A stretch of 58,848 bases of DNA from Acidovorax sp. (GTDB taxonomy: Bacteria; Pseudomonadota; Gammaproteobacteria; Burkholderiales; Burkholderiaceae_C). The notes under the pieces are model-generated. The model made no database searches, had not been told where the DNA came from, and saw only the letters and a list, made by a program, of their open reading frames with translations. The position numbers were made by a program, and so were the translations under genes. The stretch is taken from NCBI RefSeq assembly GCF_021287135.1, contig NZ_JAJTBB010000027.1, forward strand, positions 1 through 58,848, written 5' to 3'. Below, in pieces: positions 45,415-53,632 of this stretch (the first letter of the stretch is position 1; each line of letters starts with the position of its first letter).

Positions 45415-45505
45415 AAGCCCCCCCTGAGCGGCGTTGCCGCTTCCCCCGGCAGGGACGGCGGCCTCGCTGCGGGGCGGCCCTTGCTTGCCGCCCCTCGCGC
45501 TGGCC
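45415..45505. repeat. Family B GC-rich repeat
   Basis: CCCCCCTGAGCGGCGTTGCC with GCTTCCCCC, followed by GCTGCGGGGCGGCCCTTGCT. It lies between the Bug and sulfatase genes. Confidence 0.68.
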
Positions 45506-45557
45506 CGTGACAGTTGCACAGGTCGCAGTGATTGGTACCTGATATGGGACTTTTGAG

Positions 45558-46892
45558 ATGAGCACGACTCCCCGCCCCAACATTGTTTTCATCGTGGCCG
45601 ATGACCTGGGCTACGCCGACCTGGGCTGCTACGGCGGCCGCGACGCGAGCTTCGGCCCCGTCTCGCCCGTGCTGGACAGCTTGGCCGCCCTGGGCCTCAA
45701 GCTCACCCAGGGCTATTCCAACTCGCCCGTGTGCTCGCCCACCCGCTTTGCGCTGATGACCGGCCGCTACCAGTACCGCCTGCGCGGCGCGGCCGAGGAG
45801 CCCATCAACAGCAAGAGCCGGGGCAGCACCACGCTGGGCCTGCCGCCCGAGCACCCCACACTGCCCTCGCTGCTGCGCGATGCGGGCTACGGCACGGCGC
45901 TGATGGGCAAGTGGCACCTGGGCTACCCACCGGCGTTCAGCCCGCTGCGCTCGGGCTATGACGAGTTCTTCGGCCCCATGTCGGGCGGGGTGGACTACTT
46001 CACCCACTGCAGCTCCACCGGCCAGCACGACCTGTACCTGGGCGACGCCGAGCAGCAGGAGGACGGCTACCTCACCGACCTGATCACCAACCACGGCCTG
46101 GACTTTGTGCGCCGCAGGGCCGCGGGCGCGCGCAGCGGCACGCCGTTCTTTCTGAGCCTGCACTACACCGCGCCCCACTGGCCCTGGGAGACGCGTGACG
46201 ACGAAGCGCTGGCGCAAGAGGTGAAGGGCAACCTCTTTCACCTGCACGGCGGCAACATCGACACCTACCGCCGCATGATCCATCACATGGACGAAGGCAT
46301 CGGCCGCCTGATGGACCTGTTGCGCGCCGAGGGGCTGGAACGCGACACGCTGGTGGTGTTCACCAGCGACAACGGCGGCGAGCGCTTCTCGGACAACTGG
46401 CCCCTGGTGGGCGGCAAGATGGACCTGACCGAAGGCGGCATCCGCGTGCCGTGGATTGCGCACTGGCCCGCCGTGATTGCGCCCGGCGGCACCAGCCCGC
46501 AGACTTGCATGACGATGGACTGGAGCGCCACGATGCTCGACGCCGCGGGCGCCCCCGCTGCCGCCACCCACCCGCTGGATGGCCGATCGCTGATGCCGCT
46601 GCTGCTCGACGCCACCTGGCACGACGACCAGCCCCTGTTCTGGCGCATGAACCACCGGGGCCAGCGCGCCCTGCGCCACGGCCCCTGGAAGTACCTGCGC
46701 GTGGACGGGCACGACTACCTCTTCAACCTGGAAGGCGACGAACGCGAGCGCGCCAACCTGGCCCCCATCGCGCCCGCGCGGCTGGCGGCCATGGTGCAGG
46801 CATGGGAGGCATGGGAAGCCACCATGCCCCCGATCCCCGCCGATGCCACGGTGAGCCTGGGCTATGGGGCGAAGGACATGCCGCAGCGCTGA
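45558..46892 (+). CDS. Sulfatase family protein
   Basis: The 444-residue protein has the alkaline phosphatase-type sulfatase fold with metal-binding Asp15-Asp16 (FIVADDLGYADLG), the active-site motif Cys59-Ser-Pro-Thr-Arg63, and FTSDNGGERFSD. Cys59 must be converted to formylglycine by a separate enzyme, not seen here. No signal peptide is visible, so it is probably cytoplasmic. It follows the Bug receptor gene in the same direction, 147 bases away across a repeat; a shared organosulfate substrate is a guess. Confidence 0.92.
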   Translation: MSTTPRPNIVFIVADDLGYADLGCYGGRDASFGPVSPVLDSLAALGLKLTQGYSNSPVCSPTRFALMTGRYQYRLRGAAEEPINSKSRGSTTLGLPPEHPTLPSLLRDAGYGTALMGKWHLGYPPAFSPLRSGYDEFFGPMSGGVDYFTHCSSTGQHDLYLGDAEQQEDGYLTDLITNHGLDFVRRRAAGARSGTPFFLSLHYTAPHWPWETRDDEALAQEVKGNLFHLHGGNIDTYRRMIHHMDEGIGRLMDLLRAEGLERDTLVVFTSDNGGERFSDNWPLVGGKMDLTEGGIRVPWIAHWPAVIAPGGTSPQTCMTMDWSATMLDAAGAPAAATHPLDGRSLMPLLLDATWHDDQPLFWRMNHRGQRALRHGPWKYLRVDGHDYLFNLEGDERERANLAPIAPARLAAMVQAWEAWEATMPPIPADATVSLGYGAKDMPQR

Positions 46893-46945
46893 GCCCCCGG
46901 CAAAAGCCCTGCCGCGGGCGGCCCCGCCGGGTGTACAACCGGGGC

Positions 46946-47458
46946 ATGCGCAACGACCTGCTCCCGCCTTCCATCGAACTTCGCCTGGAGCCTGACCACC
47001 TGGCGCTCCACTGGGTGCCCGCGGCTGCTCCAGCGGCCCGCAGCCCCGCGCCGTACTGCGCGCCCCTGGGGTGGCAGACCGTGGCCCAGGCGTGGGGCCA
47101 GCGCATGCCCACGCCGCTGGCGCTGGAGAACGCCATCGCCACGGTGGAAGACGCCGTCATGCCGGCCACCCGCTGGCTGGCGGAGCCCCCCGCGGGCACA
47201 ACCCCGCCGTTCACCCTGCACACGCGCAGCCCGCTGCTGCGCGAGGTGGCCGAGGCCGCGGGCGTGGCCCTGTCCCCACCACCGGCCCGCCTGTCCCGGC
47301 AGGCCGTGGAAAACCTGTTCAACCGCCTGGCCGACCAGATTCACCGGCCCGGCGCCCCCGACCCCGCCCTGCCCCAGCGCGCCGAGTGGGCGGCCGCGCT
47401 GCTGATCCTGCGGGAAGGGCTGCACCACTGGGGCGTGGAATGGGTGGAACTGGGCTAA
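46946..47458 (+). CDS. Uncharacterised 170-residue protein
   Basis: I do not recognise this protein. It has no membrane segment or signal peptide; it begins RNDLLPPSIELRLEPDHLAL and the C-terminal part is helical (RQAVENLFNRLADQIHRPGA, then ALLILREGLHHWGVEWVELG). The codon use and GC at third positions match neighbouring genes, which supports it being real. It starts 53 bases after the sulfatase stop. Confidence 0.65.
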   Translation: MRNDLLPPSIELRLEPDHLALHWVPAAAPAARSPAPYCAPLGWQTVAQAWGQRMPTPLALENAIATVEDAVMPATRWLAEPPAGTTPPFTLHTRSPLLREVAEAAGVALSPPPARLSRQAVENLFNRLADQIHRPGAPDPALPQRAEWAAALLILREGLHHWGVEWVELG

Positions 47459-47526
47459 AACCCTGGCGTTGCGCGCGGCGTCTGCCGGCCCAGCCGGTCC
47501 GCCCACCGCACCGCGGTGCGGGTCTG

Positions 47527-47585
47527 AAACTACCAATTTGATAGCTGCTCGCGCTTACCCCATAAGCCTCAGAGCCCAAAAACAC
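47527..47585. repeat. Family A palindromic repeat
   Basis: ACTACCAATTTGATAGCTGC, CGCGCTTACCCCATAAGC and GAGCCCAAAAACA follow the family A outline. It lies between two converging genes and may end transcription from both sides. Confidence 0.6.
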
Positions 47586-47586
47586 C

Positions 47587-49059
47587 TCAAACCCTGCGCC
47601 CCCACCACACCACGCCAGCATCCACCACCGCCAGCACCAGCATCGACACCCCCACCAGCGGAAACACCACCCCGCCCACCGCCAGCACCGCCGCCACGCC
47701 CACCAATGCGCGGCGCTGCGCAGGCAGCGGCGGCACCCCCACACCGCCCGCAGGCCGGCGCTTGAACCACATCACCGCGCCCGACGCGCACAGCAGCACG
47801 ATGCCGGCGCACACGGCCACCAGCAGCAGCTGGTTGGCCACGCCCCATTCCTGCCCCAGGTGGATGTTGATGCCCCACTCCAGCCAGCGGCCCAGCGGGC
47901 CGTAGTCGGCATAAGACATGTCCAGCAGCGGCTGGCCGGTGTACTGGTCCAGGTGCACCACGCGCTGGCGGGCCAGCTCGTGCGGGTAGACGGAGGCGGT
48001 GAACACGCCCAGCGCGCCCTGGGGCGGGTTGACGGTGTAGCCCGGGGCCAGTTGCAGGCCCTGCACCTCAGCCATCACGGTGTCGATGTCCAGCGCAACG
48101 CGTGCAGCGCCGGAAGTTGCGGGTTCGGGCTGCGCAGCCGCCCCGCCGCCATGCAGGGCGTGCGGGTTGTCTTCGGCCTGGGCATGGCCTGCGTGGTCGG
48201 CACTGCCCGGCTGCTGCGCCTGCTGCAGCGTCCACGGCAGGTGGGCCACATCGGACACGGACTGGCCGGACAGGGGCAGCGTCACGCGCACGCCTGCCGG
48301 GTAGCCAAAGTTGTGTCCGTTCGCCCATTCGTTCGCCTTCGCGCCCCACAGCACCGACCAGGGCATGCCGGTGAGGGCGAGGAACAGCAGCCCCGCGCCC
48401 ACCACCAGCCCGGTCACGGCGTGCAGATCGCGCCAGTACACGCGCTGGCGCGGGGTGCCGCGCACGCTGACCACGCCGCCCTGCCCCGTTTTGTTTGGCC
48501 CCCGCGGCCACCACAGGTACAGGCCGGTGAGCACCAGCAGAATGGCCCAGCCCGCCGCCATCTCGATGAAGCCGCGTTGCACCGGCCCAAAGTACTTGAG
48601 GCTGTGCAGCTGGCGGATCGTCCAGCCCAGCGTGCCGCGGTCGCTCAGCGTGCCCAGCACCTGGGCCCGGTACGGGTCCACGTACACGGCCACCTTGGCG
48701 CCGTCGGCGGTGCGCACGCCCACCTCGGCCGATCGGTCGGGCGCGGCCGGGGGCGTGTACTTGAACCACGCACCGGGCTGCGCGGCCAGGGCGGCGGCCA
48801 GCACCGCGCTGTGCGGGGCCGGCTCGGCCCCTGACGCAGCAGGCACGGGCACCGTGAGCAGGCCGGCATGCACGCGCTGGTCGATGGCGTCGTGGTACAC
48901 GTACAGCGCCCCTGTCACCGCCAGCCAGATGAGCAGGGGCAGCACCAGCAGCCCGGCGTAGAAGTGCCAGCGCCACACGGCGCGGTACAGGCTGCTGCGG
49001 GTGAGTGCAGTGCCGGGTTCTGCTGGCGCATCAGCTGCAGAGATGAGAGTGCGCGCCAT
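47587..49059 (-). CDS. PepSY-associated membrane protein
   Basis: The 490-residue protein has a membrane helix near residue 32 (RWHFYAGLLVLPLLIWLAVT), others near 180, 230 and several at the C-terminus, and periplasmic PepSY-type domains between. Such proteins often stand next to TonB-dependent receptors and are thought to act as reductases or accessory factors in siderophore or metal uptake. A His-rich loop (about 300-325) could bind metal. The start is two bases after the receptor stop, so the pair is co-translated. Confidence 0.92.
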   Translation of the reverse strand: MARTLISAADAPAEPGTALTRSSLYRAVWRWHFYAGLLVLPLLIWLAVTGALYVYHDAIDQRVHAGLLTVPVPAASGAEPAPHSAVLAAALAAQPGAWFKYTPPAAPDRSAEVGVRTADGAKVAVYVDPYRAQVLGTLSDRGTLGWTIRQLHSLKYFGPVQRGFIEMAAGWAILLVLTGLYLWWPRGPNKTGQGGVVSVRGTPRQRVYWRDLHAVTGLVVGAGLLFLALTGMPWSVLWGAKANEWANGHNFGYPAGVRVTLPLSGQSVSDVAHLPWTLQQAQQPGSADHAGHAQAEDNPHALHGGGAAAQPEPATSGAARVALDIDTVMAEVQGLQLAPGYTVNPPQGALGVFTASVYPHELARQRVVHLDQYTGQPLLDMSYADYGPLGRWLEWGINIHLGQEWGVANQLLLVAVCAGIVLLCASGAVMWFKRRPAGGVGVPPLPAQRRALVGVAAVLAVGGVVFPLVGVSMLVLAVVDAGVVWWGRRV

Positions 49060-49061
49060 GG

Positions 49062-51146
49062 TCAGAACGTCCAGTTCAGGCTGGCGTAGGCGCCCCGGCC
49101 ATCGCCCGGCGCGTAGCCGGACGAGCCGCTGTCGTACCACGCGTAGACGTACCTGCGGTTCGTCACGTTCTTGAGCTGCACGCCCACCTCCAGCGCGGGG
49201 GACAGCCGCCAGGCGGCCCCCAGGTTGAGCAGCGCGTAGCCGCCGGTGCGGCCCAGGGTGTTGGTGCGCTCCAGGTAGTAGTTGCCCTGGGCATGGGCCC
49301 AGGCGCTGAGCTTGAGCTGCGGGCTGGCCTGGTAGTCCACGCCCAGCGTGGCCAGGTAGTGCGGCACGTTCTCGATCTCCTTGCCGCGCGTGGCGGGCGC
49401 GCCGGGGTCGGGCTCCACGATGCGTGCGATTTGCGACGAGTACCCCACCCAGCCGCTCCACCGTGCGTTCAGGCGCGCATTGAGCTGCAGGTCCACGCCC
49501 TTGCGCAGGGTGCGGCCCACGTTGCCCTGGCCGCCCGGGTCGGGCAGGCCGTTCACGCCCAGCACGCGGGCCACCTCGCCGCTGGCGCGCTGCTCCCAGT
49601 AGGCCACGCGGGTTTCGATGCCTGCCGCGGGCTGCCACTTCAGGCCGGCCTCCCAGCCGTCGTTGAGCGACGGTTCCAGGTTGCGGCTTTGCGCGGGCGT
49701 GCGGTAGCTGTCGATGCCGGCGCCGATCTGGAAGCTGCGACCCCAGTTGGCATACACGCTGGTGTCGGGCCGCACGGCGTAGGCCACGCTGATCTTGGGC
49801 TGGGTGATGGTGCCGTAGTCGTGCACGGGCGAGGTGGCTTGGGTGAGCCCGTCGGTGAAGCGGCCGCTGATCCGGTCCACCCGCAGCGCGGGAATGATCT
49901 TGAGCGCAGGCACCGGCTGCACCACGGCCTGCACGTAGGCGCCGCGGGTGTTCAGGTCAAAGTCCCAGTCGCGGATCTGCGCGGTGCGGGCCTGCTGCAG
50001 CGTGCGGTAGCGCTGGGCGCTGTTGTCCTGCCACTGGGCGTCGAAGCCGCCTTCGAGGGTGAAGGCGTGGGCCCACGCCACCTTGGGGCGCCAGGTCAGC
50101 GTGGTGATCAGGCCCCGGTGGGTTTCGTCGTTGTCGCGCTCCTGCTGCACGCCCGCTTCCGAAAAGCGCACGAAGCGCTGGTTCTCGTAATGCTGGGTGT
50201 AGGCCTTGGCCGTCCAGGCCAGGTCGTCGGCCAGCTGCCCGTCCAGGTGCGCGCTCAGCTGCGTAGTCTCGCGCTCGCTGCGGTCCCAGGCGGCAAAGGC
50301 GGGCGAGCTGCGCGGCACGCGGGCGGCCTGCTCGGCCGTGAGGTAGCCGGATTCGAGTGCCTTGTTTTTGTAGTAACGGGCGATGACGCCTGCACGCCAA
50401 CGGCCACCGTCACTGGTGTAGAACCACTTGCCCGCCAGCGCCTTCTTGTCGGCATCGGCATGGTCGCGGTAGCCGTCCGATTCGCGCGTGGCCACGAAGT
50501 AGTTCTGGCTCCAGTTGCCGCTTTCAAAGCCTTTGGCGATCTGCAATTCCCGCGTGCCGAAGCTGCCCAGCGTCACGCTGGCCTGGCCGTCGTTGCCGCC
50601 CTGGCGGGTGATCACGTTGGCATTGCCCGCGATGTTGTTCAGCCCGTAGCGCGGGTCGTTGGTGCCGCGCACGATCTCGATGGCCTCGATGTCCAGCGGG
50701 AACACGGCGTCCAGAAACGGCATGCCGCCCGCGTTGTCGTTGCTGGGGATGCCGTCGATCAGCAGCTTGACGGCATTGACGCGGCCTTCGCCGTTGAAGC
50801 CGCGCATCGAGAAACGCCCGGCGTCCGTGCCCTGCTTGAACTGCGTGACCTGCACGCCGGGGGCGCGGGTGAGCAGCTCCCAGCTGTAGTCCACATGCTG
50901 GTCCTGCAGCACGCTGGCGCCCAGGATGTCCACCGAGCTGAACACCTGCCGGGCCGGCAGCGCGCCCGAAGGGGCCGACTGCACGGTGACGGTGCCCAAG
51001 GTGAGGGCGGCATCGGCGACAGGCCCTGGGGCCTCGGAGGAAGGCGACGGCGCCTGGGCGCCAGCCGGAGCGGCCAGGGCAGCGGCCAGGGCGGCCGCGA
51101 GGAGGGAGCGTGCGGGCGGCACGCCTGGGGAAGACAAGAGGGTCAT
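49062..51146 (-). CDS. TonB-dependent outer membrane receptor
   Basis: The 694-residue precursor has a signal peptide (to about residue 30, PAGAQA), a plug domain (about 50-170; LLTRAPGVQVTQFKQGTDAG, FSMRGFNGEGRV, IEIVRGTNDPRYG) and a 22-strand barrel ending in the aromatic YASLNWTF. These receptors import iron siderophores or other metal chelates; the ligand cannot be read from sequence. It is the first of the receptor/PepSY pair. No Fur box was recognised in the upstream gap. Confidence 0.94.
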   Translation of the reverse strand: MTLLSSPGVPPARSLLAAALAAALAAPAGAQAPSPSSEAPGPVADAALTLGTVTVQSAPSGALPARQVFSSVDILGASVLQDQHVDYSWELLTRAPGVQVTQFKQGTDAGRFSMRGFNGEGRVNAVKLLIDGIPSNDNAGGMPFLDAVFPLDIEAIEIVRGTNDPRYGLNNIAGNANVITRQGGNDGQASVTLGSFGTRELQIAKGFESGNWSQNYFVATRESDGYRDHADADKKALAGKWFYTSDGGRWRAGVIARYYKNKALESGYLTAEQAARVPRSSPAFAAWDRSERETTQLSAHLDGQLADDLAWTAKAYTQHYENQRFVRFSEAGVQQERDNDETHRGLITTLTWRPKVAWAHAFTLEGGFDAQWQDNSAQRYRTLQQARTAQIRDWDFDLNTRGAYVQAVVQPVPALKIIPALRVDRISGRFTDGLTQATSPVHDYGTITQPKISVAYAVRPDTSVYANWGRSFQIGAGIDSYRTPAQSRNLEPSLNDGWEAGLKWQPAAGIETRVAYWEQRASGEVARVLGVNGLPDPGGQGNVGRTLRKGVDLQLNARLNARWSGWVGYSSQIARIVEPDPGAPATRGKEIENVPHYLATLGVDYQASPQLKLSAWAHAQGNYYLERTNTLGRTGGYALLNLGAAWRLSPALEVGVQLKNVTNRRYVYAWYDSGSSGYAPGDGRGAYASLNWTF

Positions 51147-51333
51147 AGTGAAAATGGCAAGGGTTCGCTGCGCAGCCCCGCATGCATGGCATGGCCCGCC
51201 AGCAACAACGCGCTACAGGCGCAGGCCGGCCCGCAGCCCTGCGGATGCGGCACCGGGAATCAGCGCAACGAGAAAACGGGATTCAGGACGGCGGCCAGCA
51301 CCCGCACCCAAGCCGGGTGGCCGCGCCCAAAGA

Positions 51334-51726
51334 TCAGACCAGGGCGCCCACCCCGGGCGGCCCGCGCGGCGGCAGCGCCGCCCCCTGCCAGGACGCACCC
51401 CGCACCGCGACCTGCGGCGGCACCGGCACCGGGCCTCGCGCAGCGGGCAGGGCCGCCACCCCCAACGGTGCAGGCGGCGGTGCATGCAGCGGCAGGCACA
51501 GGGTGCAATCGAGGCCGTGCGAACCCAGCGCCTGCGAGAGCGGCGCCGATTCGCCGCCGCCCGCGCCGTTGCCGACCACCACCAGCTTGACGGCGCCCGA
51601 GGCGCCGCACACCAGCTCCAGCGACTGCGGATGGATGAGCGGCGCCGCGCCCGCCCCGCCCACCACCGCGATGAACCACGCCAGCACCAGCCGGGCGAGG
51701 AAGGGAGCGGTGCGCAAGCGTTGCAT
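51334..51726 (-). CDS. DUF2946-like small secreted or membrane protein
   Basis: The protein of about 130 residues has a hydrophobic N-terminal segment (FLARLVLAWFIAVVGGAG), IHPQSLELVCGASGAVKLV and a DCTLC cysteine pair, the pattern I associate with DUF2946 proteins near metal-related receptors. The C-terminal third is Pro/Ala-rich and of low complexity. An in-frame start lies 33 bases upstream. Its position before a TonB-dependent receptor suggests a link to metal uptake or copper handling, but no function is known. Confidence 0.65.
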   Translation of the reverse strand: MQRLRTAPFLARLVLAWFIAVVGGAGAAPLIHPQSLELVCGASGAVKLVVVGNGAGGGESAPLSQALGSHGLDCTLCLPLHAPPPAPLGVAALPAARGPVPVPPQVAVRGASWQGAALPPRGPPGVGALV

Positions 51727-51763
51727 GGCCGGAATTATCGCGGCGGACACCCGGAGCACGGCG

Positions 51764-51832
51764 GATTTTCAATAAAAATGGCCTGCAGCGCTTACCTGGC
51801 AAGCGCAAGCAGCTATTGATTCAATAGCAATT
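51764..51832. repeat. Family A palindromic repeat
   Basis: TTCAATAAAAATGGCCTGCA, GCGCTTACCTGGCAAGCGC and AGCAGCTATTGATTCAATAG follow the family A pattern, with an outer TTCAATA/ATTCAATAG match as well. It lies between the divergent DUF2946 and YCII genes. Confidence 0.68.
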
Positions 51833-51922
51833 CTTCGACAGCCTTCTCCTCCGCGATGGCCGCAGGGGCGGTTTGTGCCACCATGGCCCGCCCGCCGGCA
51901 ACCGCATTCTTTTTTGCGCCGC

Positions 51923-51949
51923 TGTCGAAACGCCTGCCGCTGCGCCGTC
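51923..51949 (+). promoter_or_regulatory. Candidate ECF42-type promoter
   Basis: TGTCGA (51923-51928) is followed after 17 bases by CGTC (51946-51949). ECF42 sigma factors are known to recognise TGTCGA at -35 and CGTC or CGAC at -10. It lies about 58 bases before the first gene of the sigma factor operon, so it fits autoregulation. Confidence 0.6.
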
Positions 51950-52006
51950 ATGGGGGCAGAGTCCGGCGGGTGCCGGGCTCGTTCACCCGACCCCAAGGAT
52001 TGGCCC

Positions 52007-52360
52007 ATGCAATACACCCTCCTCATCCACGAAGACCCCCAGGGCTTTGCAGCCCGCACCGACCCGGCCCGGCAGCAGGCGTACTGGAGCGGCACCATGC
52101 ACTACCTGCAGGCGCTCAAGGACGCCGGCGTGTTTGTGGGCGGCGCCGGCCTGCAGCCGCCCGAGACCTCGACCACGCTGCGCTACCGGGACGGCAAGCC
52201 CTGGGTGCAGGACGGCCCCTTCGCCGAAACCAAGGAGCAGCTCGGCGGCTTCTTCATCGTCGAACTGCCGCACCTGGACGCCGCGCTCGAATGGGCCGCC
52301 CGGTTCCCGCAGCGCCCGGGCGTGGTGGTGGAAGTGCGCCCCAACCTGCCCAACGAGTGA
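52007..52360 (+). CDS. YCII / DGPF-domain protein
   Basis: The 117-residue protein has a YCII-like ferredoxin fold: YTLLIHEDPQGF at the start, and VQDGPFAETKEQLGGFFIVE with the DGPF motif. DGPF proteins are the regular gene partners of ECF42 sigma factors, and their role is unknown. The chosen ATG has AAGGA upstream. Its stop overlaps the sigma factor ATG. Confidence 0.9.
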   Translation: MQYTLLIHEDPQGFAARTDPARQQAYWSGTMHYLQALKDAGVFVGGAGLQPPETSTTLRYRDGKPWVQDGPFAETKEQLGGFFIVELPHLDAALEWAARFPQRPGVVVEVRPNLPNE

Positions 52361-53613
52361 TGCCCCGCGGCCCCGGCGCCCATGCAGCGGTGGCCCGTGC
52401 GGTGCGCGAGTCCGGCCGCCGGCTGGTGGCCTTCCTGGCCGCCCGCTGCCGCGACATGGCCGCCGCCGAAGACGCCCTGGCCGACGCCCTGCACGCCGCG
52501 CTGCACACCTGGGCCGAGACCGGCGTGCCCGACAACCCGGCAGCCTGGCTGCTGACGGCGGCGCGCCGCCGCCTGATCGATGCGCAGCGGCACGCGGCCG
52601 TGCAGGCGCAGGCCCAGCCCCTGCTGCTGGCCGCCGCGGAGGAAGCGATGGAGCTGGCCGAAGGGGCCGCCGGTTTCCCGGACGAGCGCCTGAAGCTCAT
52701 GTTCGTGTGCGCGCACCCGGCCATCGACGCCGCGGCCCGCACGCCGCTCATGCTGCAGGTGGTGTGGGGCATGGCGGCTGCCGACATCGCCTCGGCCTTC
52801 GTCGTGAAGCCCGCCACCATGGGGCAGCGGCTCTCGCGGGCCAAGGCCAAGATCCGCGACGCGGGCATCCCGTACGAGGTTCCCCCTGCGCACGCGCTGC
52901 CGGAACGGCTGGACGCCGTGCTGCAGGCGCTCTACGGCGCCTATGGCTGCGGCTGCGCCGACGCCTCGGAGGTGGCCGGCGCGGCAGGCCCGCAGGGCGG
53001 CCTGGCGCAGCAGGCGCTGGAACTGGGCCGCCTGCTGCACCAGTGCCTGCCCGACGAGCCCGAACCCCTGGGCCTGCTGGCACTGATGCTGCACGTGGAG
53101 GCCCGCCGCGGCGCCGGCCGCGATGCCGGCGGCCGCTACGTGCCCCTGTCGGAACAGGACCCGCGGCGCTGGCAAGCGGCAGAGGTGGCCGAGGCCGACG
53201 CGCTGCTCGCCCAGGCCGCTCAGCGGCGGCGCCTGGGGCGTTTTCAACTCGAGGCGGCCATCCATTCGGTGCACAACCACCGCGCCGTCACCGGCCGCAC
53301 CGACTGGCCCGCGATCGCCTTGCTGTACGAAGGCCTGGCCCGCCTGGCCCCCACGCTGGGCACCGAAGTGGCCCGAGCCGCGGCGCTGTCGCACGTCCAC
53401 GGCGCACAGGCGGGCTGGCAACTGCTGAACGCATTGCCCGCAGACGCGGTGGCCACCTACCAGCCCTACTGGGCCCTGGCGGCGCAGCTGCTGCGCGACC
53501 TGGGCCGCCAGGCCGAGGCCACCGCCGCATGGGGCCGCGCCATCGGCCTGTGCACCAGCCCTGCGGCGCGGGATTTTCTGGTGGCGCAGGCCGCGCGCAG
53601 CGGCAAAACGTGA
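52360..53613 (+). CDS. ECF42-type RNA polymerase sigma factor with C-terminal TPR extension
   Basis: Sigma region 2 is at about 20-90 (AAEDALADALHAALHTWAET, PAAWLLTAARRRLIDAQR) and region 4 at about 130-175 (VVWGMAADIASAF-type, VKPATMGQRLSRAKAKIR). The remaining 240 residues are a helical extension typical of ECF42, which has no separate anti-sigma factor. Its overlap with the DGPF gene (stop and start share an A) gives tight coupling. The activating signal is unknown. Length of 417 residues is normal for this group. Confidence 0.92.
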   Translation: MPRGPGAHAAVARAVRESGRRLVAFLAARCRDMAAAEDALADALHAALHTWAETGVPDNPAAWLLTAARRRLIDAQRHAAVQAQAQPLLLAAAEEAMELAEGAAGFPDERLKLMFVCAHPAIDAAARTPLMLQVVWGMAAADIASAFVVKPATMGQRLSRAKAKIRDAGIPYEVPPAHALPERLDAVLQALYGAYGCGCADASEVAGAAGPQGGLAQQALELGRLLHQCLPDEPEPLGLLALMLHVEARRGAGRDAGGRYVPLSEQDPRRWQAAEVAEADALLAQAAQRRRLGRFQLEAAIHSVHNHRAVTGRTDWPAIALLYEGLARLAPTLGTEVARAAALSHVHGAQAGWQLLNALPADAVATYQPYWALAAQLLRDLGRQAEATAAWGRAIGLCTSPAARDFLVAQAARSGKT

Positions 53614-53632
53614 CCCAAGGCGGTTGCAGCCG

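Noticed and set aside
51147-51333. Possible cobalamin riboswitch before the TonB-dependent receptor
   Set aside because: GGTGCC-like and CCCGC-like pieces are seen, but the conserved B12-box core is absent.
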